In this document: positions 12,431 through 22,285 of the stretch, piece after piece
How positions within the stretch are numbered: the first letter of the stretch is position 1
Layout: each line of letters begins with the position of its first letter
NCBI GenBank assembly: GCA_016748015.1
Contig: JAAOMT010000530.1
Span: 1,675 to 35,263 of the forward strand
Reading direction: 5' to 3'
DNA length: 33,589 nt
Origin: Geosiphon pyriformis
Lineage: Eukaryota; Glomeromycota; Glomeromycetes; Archaeosporales; Geosiphonaceae
The notes under the pieces: model-generated
Seen by the model: the letters and a program-made list of their open reading frames with translations, nothing else
Told to the model about the DNA's origin: nothing
Databases searched by the model: none
Made by a program: the position numbers and the translations under genes

Positions 12431-13050
12431 TATTAAAATATTTATTTTCTATCAATTTAATGGTTTTTTTCTATTTTTGCGTTTCATTCATATTCATAGA
12501 AATGTGTTAGATTTTGAGTGTACGTAAATTAAACATCTGAATTTGGTTTTGTTATTTTTAAACTGACTATTCTTTAAATATTTTAAGATTATTTGTTAGA
12601 GTTTATTTCAAATATCAGGCCTAAAATTTAATTTTCCTTTCAATTTTTTAATTCAAGATAAAAGGTAACATCAATTTCAATTTTGGTAGAATCTTTATGA
12701 TTGAAAAATTCGCAAACCTTTTATAATAAAATACCAAACCCTAAATAAAAGAATGAGAGTTTTATATACCAATTTTTGTGGTTTCCTTCATGCTGGTCAA
12801 ATTGATCCGATTTTATTATAAATGAAAAAGTAATGCTCACTTAATAAGCTTTATTTTAGCAAAAAACTTATTACGTATAGTAAATCTATTATTTTAAGGC
12901 TTCTGGAATATTAAGTAGCAAAATAGTAGTTATAATTTTTAACATCTTTTTGCCATAAATTAACCAAATTTAACAACTTCAAAATACAGTGTGTGAGAAA
13001 AAAACTTAACAATCAACAGACAAAAGTTATTACATATAAAACTTTTCATT
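12431..13050. other. AT-rich intergenic stretch
   Basis: No gene is supported. At 12986-13010 the text ACAGTGTGTGAGAAAAAAAC resembles the start of a Tc1-type terminal repeat and sits just before the transposase relic, but I found no matching inverted copy downstream. Confidence 0.5.
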
Positions 13051-13054
13051 TTTT

Positions 13055-13890
13055 ATAAAATAAATTTTCAGGTGTGAAAAGCGGAAATTATTTGCAGCTT
13101 TGTTTATAATTCACTTTATCAATGAGTATAATGGTCAAAGAATATAGCAATTAAAAGCTGATATCCTCCTAAAGTGAAAGTGAACGCTCCGTTCTAATAT
13201 TAAGCAAATCATAAAAATTCTTTGTCTCTGCAAAAAAATTGCTACTAAATTAGATACAAAAGGAGTAGACATTTCATTTGGGACAATTGGCTGACATTTA
13301 AAGTCACTTAAATATATGAAAAATCCACCAATCACCACCCCAATGCTCAAGCAAGTTCAAAAGCAGAAACGTGTTGAATTGGCTAAATTTCATCTTAATG
13401 ATAACTGGAAAAAAAATTATTTTTAGATGAAACAGCAGTTCAACTGCTCCCAAACAAAATTAAACATTGGTACAAAGGAAAACGGCCAATTTATCCAAGA
13501 ACAAAAGATAATTCAAATTTTTTGCATATAGCGGTATTTATATTAAGGGGAAAACCAGCTTATTTTGTTTTTTAATGTATCATGAACGCTAAGTTTTATA
13601 TTAAAATTTGGCAAAAAATATGTTAGAGAAGTTAATTAAATACTTGAGAAGGAGTAGCGCTTTTAACAAGTTAACAATCTCAAGCATAAAAGTTGAGGAG
13701 TTAAGACGTTTCTTGCAGAAAATGTACCTGAAGTTACTGACTGGTCTTCATGTAGTCTGGATTTAAATCATATTGAAAATTTATAAACAAACATTAAATA
13801 TGGAGTAGAAAAATGAATGGCACAAAATATGGATGATTTGGTTGTGAGTTGATTATCGAGAGTAAAGATAAAAGAATTGAGTTTTAAATT
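13055..13890 (+). mobile_element. Decayed Tc1/mariner transposase, relic 2
   Basis: Successive frames follow a Tc1-like transposase. ATKLDTKGVDISFGTIG near 13242-13290 is the second helix-turn-helix region. KQVQKQKRVELAKFHLNDNW near 13349-13408 precedes the catalytic core. IFLDETAVQLLPNKIKHWYK near 13418-13478 holds the first catalytic Asp. ENVPEVTDW near 13718-13745 and SLDLNHIENL near 13754-13783 correspond to the block with the catalytic Glu. Between them are stops and at least two frame changes; the second Asp block near 13660 is almost unrecognisable. It is a different subfamily from relic 1, judged by the SCSLDLNHIE signature in place of PPQSPD. Boundaries are approximate and no terminal repeat pair was found. 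Confidence 0.82.
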
Positions 13891-14641
13891 TTATAGTCAA
13901 TGGTTTTTTTTTGATAATTATTTCAATGTTTTCTAATATATAGTAGCATTTGAAGTTCCTCAAATTATAAATTCTTTGAAGATTTGAAAATGTTCTAAAT
14001 AAATTATAAAATACATATTTGCTGAATAATTTAATTCTTAAGAAAAAATTTCAGTCAAGAATAATTTGGATTCAAAATCAACAGTTTATATAACTTATTT
14101 TGACCTTATAAACTTATAACACATAAATAATGTTTTTAGCATGCATTATTATATGGTATATTGAAATATAAAATGAAAAAATGAGCTACCCCAAAGTTTT
14201 TTTTATTAAGAACAAATTCCTTCATTGTACAGGATTCTTAAGATCAAAAGTTTCACTCGATTATAGTTCATTTTAGGCGGTAAAATCTGTTTATATAGCT
14301 AATAAAAATTTAACTCAATCAAAAAAAACCGGAAATTCGACTGTTTAGATATTTCATACTTGTCAAATAGAGGCTCTAATCTTTGGAGGCGATTTGATTA
14401 CAGCAAAGTTGCAGAATACCTTGAGAATGATCTCTCAGAGATAATGATCAATCGATAGAGTGCAGATTAACATGTGACTTCAGCATAAACACTGATCGTA
14501 GGGAAAAAGACTTCACATATTTTACCGATGTCACCTCAACAATACTTTCACGCTTTATCCAATGATTTTGGGAATTTATTTAACAGTGAGAAGTTCTCTG
14601 ATATTAGAATTATAGTTGGCGAAACGCCCAATATTAGAACT

Positions 14642-15014
14642 TTTCAAGCTCATTCCCAAATTTTAGCAGCAAGATCACCATATTTTGCTGTCGCACTCTC
14701 TAGCAATTGGATTAAAAGGGAAAATAATACCATAATCTTCCCTAAACCCAATATTTCACCAAAGATTTTTGAAATAATTCTCAGGTTAGGGTTTTCATTT
14801 GCTTTGAATATTTTGACCAACATGAAATTCACTTTTATTTTTCTGCAGATACATTTATAATGGCGAGATTTCTCTTGATCAACATGGAGTACCTACCATT
14901 TTAGAATTGCTTGTTACCGCTGATGAGCTTATTCTAGAAAACATTATTGATAATCTTGAAGACTATTTGATTGAAAACCGTGCAAAAGAACTAGAAGAAA
15001 ATTTTGCCACTTTG
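14642..15014 (+). repeat. 373-bp exact duplicate, left of gap
   Basis: Bases 14642-15014 appear identical to 15035-15407, a constant offset of 393. The segment covers the end of exon 1, the intron and the start of exon 2 of copy B. Identity right up to the gap on both sides suggests two overlapping contig ends that were scaffolded instead of merged. Confidence 0.88.
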
Positions 15015-15034
15015 NNNNNNNNNNNNNNNNNNNN
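15015..15034. other. Assembly gap of 20 N
   Basis: This is a run of exactly 20 N inside exon 2 of copy B. The length is probably a scaffolder default and not a measured distance. Confidence 0.98.
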
Positions 15035-15407
15035 TTTCAAGCTCATTCCCAAATTTTAGCAGCAAGATCACCATATTTTGCTGTCGCACTCTCTAGCAAT
15101 TGGATTAAAAGGGAAAATAATACCATAATCTTCCCTAAACCCAATATTTCACCAAAGATTTTTGAAATAATTCTCAGGTTAGGGTTTTCATTTGCTTTGA
15201 ATATTTTGACCAACATGAAATTCACTTTTATTTTTCTGCAGATACATTTATAATGGCGAGATTTCTCTTGATCAACATGGAGTACCTACCATTTTAGAAT
15301 TGCTTGTTACCGCTGATGAGCTTATTCTAGAAAACATTATTGATAATCTTGAAGACTATTTGATTGAAAACCGTGCAAAAGAACTAGAAGAAAATTTTGC
15401 CACTTTG
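15035..15407 (+). repeat. 373-bp exact duplicate, right of gap
   Basis: This is the second member of the pair described at 14642-15014. It begins abruptly within exon 1 (TTTCAAGCTCATTCCC) directly after the N run, and the gene then continues past 15407 as in copy A. Confidence 0.88.
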
Positions 15408-15880
15408 CAGAAAACTTCATTTATGCATGATTCTTTCAAAAAATTACAAAAATTCTGCACCGAAATAGCTGCTGAAAATCCAGCTATAGTCTTCAACTCG
15501 CAAGATTTTACCTCCCTTAGTGAAAATGCTCTTGTCTCAATTTTAACCCAGGATGAAATAAATATAGAAGAATCTGAAATATGGGAAAAGATTGTAGAAT
15601 GGGGAGTTGCTAAATTGGATAGCGATATTCAGACGAAAAAAGTTCTTTACTGGACAGATCAAAACTTTAACGCCTTTAAGGAATCCATCGAAAGGCTTCT
15701 ACCTTTAATCCGCTTCTTTAACATATCTTCAGTCGACTTTTATCACAAAGTAAAACCATTTGCGAGAATCTTACCTGGAACTTTATATGAAGATCTTTTA
15801 CATCATTATCTCGTACCGGGTAGTCATCAAAAGTCTGTAGACGCTCAGCCATTACGTTTGACTCGATCAAATATTGATTC

Positions 15881-15899
15881 CTGTCTCTTATACACATCT
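15881..15899 (+). other. Tn5/Nextera mosaic-end adapter sequence
   Basis: The 19 bases CTGTCTCTTATACACATCT are a perfect match to the Tn5 mosaic end used in Nextera tagmentation and mate-pair junctions. They lie exactly where copy B stops matching copy A (after 15878) and where it resumes (15900), in place of 504 bp. Translation gives the well-known adapter peptides CLLYTS on the plus strand and MCIRDR on the minus strand. Confidence 0.97.
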
Positions 15900-16320
15900 G
15901 AAGAGTATGAAGTTTTTCAAATCCTAAAAAGATAAATTTGCTTTTATATAATTTAATTATATATTGTCTGAAGGTTGTACTGTCTATCTCAGAAAATTTC
16001 ACTGGCGGAATATTTTATAGCCTATTATTTTAGGCCCCACAATAAAGTTAAAGAATAACATATATCTATTTTAGAACATCACAAAGAATTTCTAAAGTTT
16101 AGGTTTTTATCAAAGGCTAAAACCATAAAACGTTCTTTAGCTAAATAGCATTAAAAGTATAACTTTTAAATAGATACTTGTGTTTCTCCGCTAATTAAAA
16201 TCTAGATTTTAGATGATTTTTTACATTTTACTATGCAATGATATAAAATAAATACTTTTAATAAATATTTAATAAAAGAAACTCGAAAAGAGTAAAAGTC
16301 TTCAAACAAAATAAAAATCA

Positions 16321-16487
16321 ATTTCTATTAAACAAAATATTTTTTAATATCAAGTTGTTTTATTATTTATTTAAAAATTGCAAAGCTTTGTTTTATTGAC
16401 TGCTTGAAATTCCTAATATTCAGAACGAATGCAATTAAAAATGCCTTTAAACTATTAATGGCATTCTATTTTTGCTCTATTTTTGCT
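16321..16487. other. AT-rich intergenic stretch
   Basis: There is no coding signal. It contains a short tandem TTTTTGCTCTA repeat at about 16467-16490. Confidence 0.5.
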
Positions 16488-16830
16488 CTATTCCCTTAAA
16501 ATCTTATTTTTTTCTTTAGAAAAGCAATTTCTTGAATCAAAGTCAAAAAACTTCTCAGGATCATATACTTCCATATCGGCGACTAGGCCAACTATTTCCT
16601 CATTCAGAAAAATGTGATCAAGTGTCCTAAGATTTTTTCCAAATCCATTCTTTGGATTCAGCTTTTCCAACTGTGGCGTTGGTTAGACCAATTATTTTTC
16701 CTTGCAAAAAACTCCCATTATCTTTAAATCTATTTCCCATCAACAATCACACATGCATTCTTGTTCCCTGCTTCCAAGATAGAAGCATTGATGAGAACAA
16801 CATAATTTATTCTGTTTCTAAAAAACTTTT
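16488..16830 (-). pseudogene. Coding-like fragment, possibly LINE endonuclease
   Basis: On the minus strand 16670-16488 is open for 60 codons. Its RTLDHIFLNEEIVGL followed by VADMEVYD resembles the C-terminal part of exonuclease-endonuclease-phosphatase domains, where a RLDYIW-type block is followed by an SDHR-type His. Here that last block reads FDSRN, so the catalytic His is missing. Upstream, at about 16740-16690 in another frame, GNRFKDNG could be the preceding GDFN-like block. The stretch is less AT-rich than its surroundings. I consider a decayed non-LTR retroelement plausible but weakly supported. Confidence 0.3.
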
Positions 16831-16899
16831 ATGCACTAATTACAATAACACTAGTTTTATTCTTAATTGACAATTTGATCTTCAAAAGACTTTTTTAAA

Positions 16900-19800
16900 T
16901 CTTCTTTATTTAAATATTTGACCAACAAACTTTCAACAATAATAACAATCTCCAAATCTATCTATTTTTTGTTTTTGCTTAAAATGTAAACTTTAAAATC
17001 CTGAAATTTATCCTTAATCTAAGATTTTACTTTGCTTGAACTTATTTTCTATAAAAATAGGAATAGTGTTATACTCTTTTTGTGTCATCTTATAATATTT
17101 TTCTGTTTAATGTTATGCTTAATCCAAACAAAAGCTCAGTAAAATCTGTATTTGTTTATCTTTTAACATAACCAATAATTCAAATATTTTTTTTATTTCA
17201 TCTATTCAAAATAAAACATAAAAACTTGCAATTATATTTAGTTTTTAACAAATTCAAAATTATGTTTATTACTATATTTTTACTAAATTTTGTACAGAAG
17301 CCGTTATTAAAACTTTACATCAAGAATAAATCTAAAAAAGTGTTTTTACTTGTTTTGTTAAAATAATAAAGCCAAGTTTGTATTATTAAGCATTATTATT
17401 GAAAAAGCTGTATTTTTATCATGTTCTAATTTCTGGCACTTTAAAAACTGTATTTTAATTAGAAATTTTTACCACCAAACAAGTTTAACAATTAAAAAAA
17501 GATTTTTAATTATTTTTTTACTAACTACCCAAGCAAAATTTTTTTAAAATAAAAAAAATGCTTGATAAGTATTTAACAACTAAAAAATTTATTTAGTTAT
17601 AAAATCACAATTATTTTTTAATTATATATTTTTAATAATATGTTAAAATTATCTTAAAAAGTAAAATACTTGCTTTTATGATTCATTAAATAAACAAGTA
17701 TTAAGAATAAATATGTGTTATTTAATTCTAAATACACTAATTAAAGCATAAAATTATATTGTTTTTAATTATCTTACTTTTTGCTATTTATTAGCATATT
17801 ACTTTCATATATAATATAAAATTAGTTCTTTTTGTAATTTGCTTCTTTCTTCAGTAATAATTTACCAAATAATTTCAAGTTTTTTGAAACTGGCTTTTTA
17901 ATAAGCATTTAATCAAACATTTTTTCTTTGTTTTATATATTTTCTTAATTAAGCTTACTTGAAAGACATTATAAAAAAACAATAATATAAATTAATGACT
18001 TAATTCAGTTCTTATTAGTTAAATATTAACAAAATTTGAATATTTAAATTTTTAAATTATATTTGAATAGCTGTTTATTGCTTAATTAATTCTTTTAAAT
18101 CAAAAATTAATAGACTTATAGTTTTAGACTTATTACAACATATTACTGGCCTTTTAATATATTTAAATAGCTTTTGGTTGGTAAACCATTACATTTTTGT
18201 TACTATTTAAAAATAATACACAATATTTATCAAATAATTAATAGATTTTAAAAGAACTGCTGTTATTAACCAATAAAATAATAAACTGTAAGTTCTATAT
18301 TATTAGTAAATAATTTCGAAATTTACCAACTGTCTTATTTTCTTGAAAAACTACAAAGAATAAATTTCGAAAATTTATTTAAAAATATAACTATTGAACT
18401 TGTTCAGCAAATTGAAGATAATTAATAAATGTATTTTAAATATAGTTTTTTTTTCTAATTCCAACTCCAATTTTCGTTTTTGTATTTTAAGTGGTTATTG
18501 TTTTTTTAGTTGCTTAAAATTAAATTCAATCAATAATAATAAATAAATTAACAGTTAACTTTGCTTAAATGTTAAAATAACAGGTTTAAGCAAAAACTTA
18601 AATTGAATTTTAGTGTAATTAATAACGATAACTGCTTTATAATTCCAAACAACAAGATTGTAATATTTCAGTTTGTTATTATTGTAAAAATACTGGATAA
18701 ATTTCAAAAATTACAATAATTTATTAATGTCTCCACCAATTTTTAAAACAATATCAACAATTAAAAAACTTGTCTGTCAGTCTTATTATGCCTATTTTAA
18801 AAAACATATTTTTATTGCTCTAAAAATAAAGCAAAATAAAATAACTAATAGCATAAGTTTAATGCTAAGTATTAACACAATTGATCTCTTTATTCCAAAA
18901 TGTGCTAAATTTAATGCTAAAAAACAAATTGAATAGGTGCAAAAAAATTTAAAAATTTTCACCCAATATTTAGTTCGTAATAATTAAGGCAAAAAATCTA
19001 TTACTTTTATTTTTATTTTATTTAATTAATTTATTATTAAAACACTTGTTTTTATTCATTATTTATCTTGGAATATTCTAAGCTTTTTAAAATTCAAGAT
19101 TTTAATTTTTTAATTGTATAAACTCATGCTTTTGGACAAATTTGCTTATAATACAGTTGAGCAAAATATCACAATTTTTTATAAAAAACTTGCTGAAATA
19201 TTCTTTCTTATTAATTATTTCAGCTTACATTTAGATACTTATGATAATATAATGAATTATGATCCAGCATATAAAAATTTTATTGTGTAAATAAGAGATT
19301 AATTTATGAAAAATAAATAATTTGTCAATATTTAATTAATATACTAACTCTTTAAAGAAGAAAACTATTTTAAATTTATATAAAGCTGGATAAGAAACAT
19401 ATACAATTATGCCAATATTTTTTAAATATTTGAAAATACAAAAACTGAGCTTGTTGTTAAGAGTTTCGAACAATAAATACAATAAATTTTTTGAATGAAA
19501 ATAATGGCTTTTTTCATTTATCATTAAAGAAAAAAATAATTACTATCTGATCTAATACACATACTTGAATGAGCTAACTGAACAAAATTTTCCATATAAC
19601 TAATATTGTCTTTCTATTACTAATAAATTATACTACTGGCCTTGTTATATAACTTGTAAAAAATAATTTTTCAATTTGAGTGAGTTTTATAATAAAACAT
19701 CCGATAAATAAACATGGCAAACAAAAAAAACTCTAATTATACAAACAAAGAATTAAAAGTTTTCTTATAGTATACTTAACAATTCAGTTATTTTAGATAC

Positions 19801-20457
19801 TCTTATATTACTATATATTTATTAATGTTTTTCTTAGAGAAATTCTGCACAAACTTTCAAGAATATTAGTCAAGAAAGAATCTTAAAAACTTTTTTCAAT
19901 TAGAAACTTTGATTGTTTATGATAAAAATTATTTTTTTCAAATAACATGTGCATCTGCATTACATAGTATTAACCAAAATATAGTGGTAGCCTGAATTAT
20001 TGAATAATAAAATATTGTATATAATAAACCAATTTAAAATTGATTTAAATATTGCTTGTAGATGTGATTTTACTCAAAAAAATTTGTACCTTAATTATTT
20101 AGTAAAAAACAAGAAGTGATAGATTGGCTCTTTTTTTCTCTAAAGAATCACATAATTTCTGGTGCTCTTTTTTTAAGCGCCATGAAAATAATAAAAATCC
20201 AATCTATATTGACACCTTAACAATAAAATGTAAGAGAAGAGAAGAAGTTTTAATAAAAATATTTTACAATTTACTTGTGCATTAAAATTAAACACTTACT
20301 ATTGAGATTTTAAAGTAAAATTCTTATCTATAAAATATTTCAGAGTTTTATGCAAGAAATACGATAAAATGTATATTAAAATTCAGGCCTTGATGAAATA
20401 AACTCAACTAATTAATTTGAATTATCAAAAACCAAGCCTGTTATAATAAATTTAATA
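16900..20457. other. AT-rich gene-free stretch
   Basis: No gene is supported. The longest open frame, 18727-18936, is Lys/Ile/Asn-rich, as expected from base composition. A 9-bp inverted pair, ATAGATTGG at 20119-20127 and CCAATCTAT at 20199-20207, encloses 71 bp. I recognise no transposon protein here, although the composition resembles the stretches that do contain relics. Confidence 0.5.
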
Positions 20458-20460
20458 TAA

Positions 20461-20487
20461 AGAGGGTGTCCAAAAGTTTCCGAACAA
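20461..20487 (+). repeat. Left terminal inverted repeat
   Basis: It starts AGAGGGTGTCCAAAAGTTTC and ends CGAACAA, and is perfectly inverted at 21038-21064. The GGTGTCC opening resembles other Tc1-like ends. Confidence 0.93.
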
Positions 20488-20569
20488 ACTTTGGAGTAAC
20501 ATTCCACATGCTTGAATAATTAGAAAAGCACGAGTTTATTACTAAATTAAGTTAGTTAATTATTTAATT

Positions 20570-20676
20570 ACGCGTTTTTTATTTTTTAAACACGCGTGTA
20601 TAATGTTTTTTCGCGACGCGCATAATCGATTTTATTCATACTCGTTTTTTTATAAAAATGAAATGTAACGCGCATA
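20570..20676 (+). promoter_or_regulatory. Cluster of ACGCG motifs upstream of the element's ORF
   Basis: ACGCGT occurs at 20570-20575 and 20592-20597, and ACGCGCATA is directly repeated at 20616-20624 and 20668-20676, all within 140 bp upstream of the start codon at 20709. In DNA this poor in CpG the cluster is striking. It could be a promoter or subterminal transposase-binding sites; the sequence does not decide between these. Confidence 0.4.
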
Positions 20677-20708
20677 TAAGATTTTTTCGTCATTTTTATT
20701 AAAACGAA

Positions 20709-20957
20709 ATGGGAGCAAAAAAAGAATTAACGATTGCTCAACGTAATACTATATGCTTATTACAACAGCATGGCAAGAAATATCGTGATATTGCCAACAT
20801 AGTCAATTGCAACTTGACAACAGTTTCGGATACAATAAAACGATTTAAAGAAACTGGTTCAATTAATTCAAGACCTCGTTCAGGACGTCCACGTTTATTT
20901 ACTCACCAAAAATATCGCCGACTTAAACGTTTAGTAACACTTAATGGAAAAATTTAG
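20709..20957 (+). CDS. Helix-turn-helix DNA-binding protein from truncated Tc1-like transposase
   Basis: 82 aa. Residues 7-50 form the first helix-turn-helix of a Tc1/Tc3-type transposase (TIAQRNTICLLQQHGKKYRD, then IANIVNCNLTTVSDTIKRF). Residues 52-62 read GSINSRPRSGR, followed by PR, the GRPR AT-hook-like linker of the family. RRLKRLV then begins the second helix-turn-helix, but the protein stops at LNGKI. A full Tc1-like transposase has about 330-350 aa, so the second DNA-binding half and the whole DDE catalytic domain are missing. The frame is intact and free of the decay seen in relics 1 and 2. By established analogy such a protein could bind element ends without cutting and act as a repressor, but that is inference. 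It may equally be a leftover of internal deletion. Confidence 0.8.
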   Translation: MGAKKELTIAQRNTICLLQQHGKKYRDIANIVNCNLTTVSDTIKRFKETGSINSRPRSGRPRLFTHQKYRRLKRLVTLNGKI

Positions 20958-21037
20958 AAAATTTCTATAAAATTATAAATATGTTGTTTATTTTGTTTTA
21001 TTTTATAAAAAAATAAATATTATTGTTAAATAAAATC

Positions 21038-21064
21038 TTGTTCGGAAACTTTTGGACACCCTCT
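21038..21064 (-). repeat. Right terminal inverted repeat
   Basis: It reads TTGTTCGG...GGACACCCTCT on the plus strand, the exact inverse of 20461-20487. It is followed by G and then the TA target duplication. Confidence 0.93.
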
Positions 21065-21067
21065 GTA

Positions 21068-22246
21068 TAAATTAAATTTCTTTTTTTTAATAAAAGGTTG
21101 AATTATTCAAAAAATATTATAAAATTTAAATTGATAAATTTTTCTGTCTAAATTATATATCTTTTTTACTGTTTTATTCAGGTTTGAAATTAAAATTAAA
21201 TTTTTTTCGAATTCTTTAAATTTCCATTTACGTCAAATCAATTTTTTATAAATTAAATAAAACAAATTCTGTAATTTTTGTTTGGGAGATTAAATAAAAA
21301 CTTGATCAAAATAAATTATTATTAATTTTTGTATCATTTCGAATCTTCAAGTTGGGTTTTAAAATAAAATTTATTTTAATTAACACCATAACACATATGT
21401 CAAACGTTATTCTATGTCATAAAAGTATGTTTAAATTTCATTGGTTTTTATTTTTTAGTGTTATTTATATTGATGGATGTGTCAGGGTTTTACAATTATT
21501 GTCTGTCAGAGTAAGCAAAGACATATCTGATAAATAGATTTTTCATACTTTGAGCTTTTTTTTAGTTTTTCACATTCTGCATCTTTTATTTTTTATCAAT
21601 AAACTTTTTTGGTATATAAATGCTTTTAAGAGATAGCAAGAAGTTAAGTTAATTAATAACGCAGGAATATGTATGATAGTCCTATTTGAGCCATTTCTCA
21701 AAGATGTGTTTTGTACCAAAGTCCTTGCCATAACATAGAATTCAAACGAGTATGTATATTTTTAAGGATGTAGACAAGATAATATTGGTTAACAGACAAT
21801 AAATACTTGATAAGAAATGACAAAATAAAATAACATTAAACGATAATCAACAATTTTCCTAGCATACTTTTTAAATAATCGAGTAACTATTGTTTGTAGT
21901 TAATGTTTTACTTTTGTCTTTTTTCATAATTTCAATACTACCCAGGAATAAAATAAAGTAAATAACAATTTTTAACAATATTCTCAATTGTTTGTTTTAT
22001 TAAATTCATTCTAAAGCACTGATATGAAAAGCCATCTGTTTTTCAACATTTTTAATTAGTAATTTATTAGAATATATGCAAGAATTTTTATTTGATTGAT
22101 TCGAAACATTTTTTGCTATATGGATATTAAATAAGCTAAAAAGCATTATTGAATTTGTTTTGGATTAAATAGTTTTTAATAAAGGGAAATTTTATATCAA
22201 TAGAAAAAAAGTTTTTCCTTTTTTTACGACAATTTCGATTGTTTTC

Positions 22247-22285
<39 letters not shown>

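Larger units (their letters stand above)
14528..15935 (+). pseudogene. BTB-BACK-TLDc protein, copy B, broken in this assembly
   Basis: Exon 1 is 14528-14784, the intron 14785-14848 and exon 2 starts at 14849, but a 20-N gap interrupts at 15015-15034. After the gap the sequence restarts inside exon 1 and repeats the same intron (15178-15241) and exon 2 start. If the repeated part is collapsed, the reading frame runs to TAA at 15935, giving 316 aa. BTB and BACK domains are as in copy A. The TLDc domain is almost absent: residues corresponding to 299-466 of copy A are replaced by seven codons containing a sequencing-adapter sequence, and the frame resumes at EEYEVFQ. Both defects are best explained as assembly artefacts, so the true gene may be intact. 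Flanking DNA differs enough from copy A that this is a separate locus, not a mis-assembled copy of A. Confidence 0.85.
14140..16320 (+). repeat. Segmental duplication, copy B (inverted relative to copy A)
   Basis: Flanking and coding sequence matches the 3450-5760 block on the opposite strand. The upstream match starts near 14150. The downstream match continues past the stop through about 16320 with increasing divergence. The copies differ by small indels. For example, the 11-bp tandem unit GACTTCACACA before the start codon occurs in copies A and C but not in B, and B lacks about 29 bp present in A slightly further upstream. Confidence 0.8.
20460..21065 (+). mobile_element. 606-bp Tc1/mariner-type element with solo DNA-binding protein
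   Basis: The element is bounded by 27-bp perfect terminal inverted repeats (20461-20487 and 21038-21064), each preceded by one further base, and by TA on both sides (20458-20459 and 21066-21067), the target duplication typical of Tc1/mariner. It contains one intact ORF (20709-20957) for the helix-turn-helix part of a transposase and no catalytic DDE region. It is therefore an internally deleted, non-autonomous copy. Perfect terminal repeats and an open ORF mean it is much younger than the other relics in the window. Confidence 0.92.

Noticed and set aside
13135-13350. 71-codon minus-strand ORF
   Set aside because: It is antisense to the helix-turn-helix region of Tc1 relic 2.
14650-15225. 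Two identical 60-codon minus-strand ORFs, and a third at 33109-33291
   Set aside because: All three are antisense shadows of the conserved BTB exon 1 and its intron in copies B and C.
15300-15935. A natural short BTB-BACK paralogue lacking the TLDc domain
   Set aside because: The deletion junction is a perfect sequencing-adapter sequence, so domain loss cannot be claimed.
15718-16002. 94-codon ORF on the minus strand of copy B
   Set aside because: It runs antisense to the real exon and contains MCIRDR, the reverse translation of the Nextera adapter.
18727-18936. 69-codon plus-strand ORF
   Set aside because: It is rich in Lys, Ile, Asn and Ser as expected from AT-rich DNA, with no recognisable motif or context.
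20119-20207. 9-bp inverted pair as a miniature transposon
   Set aside because: The arms are short and AT-rich, there is no target duplication and nothing between them supports an element.
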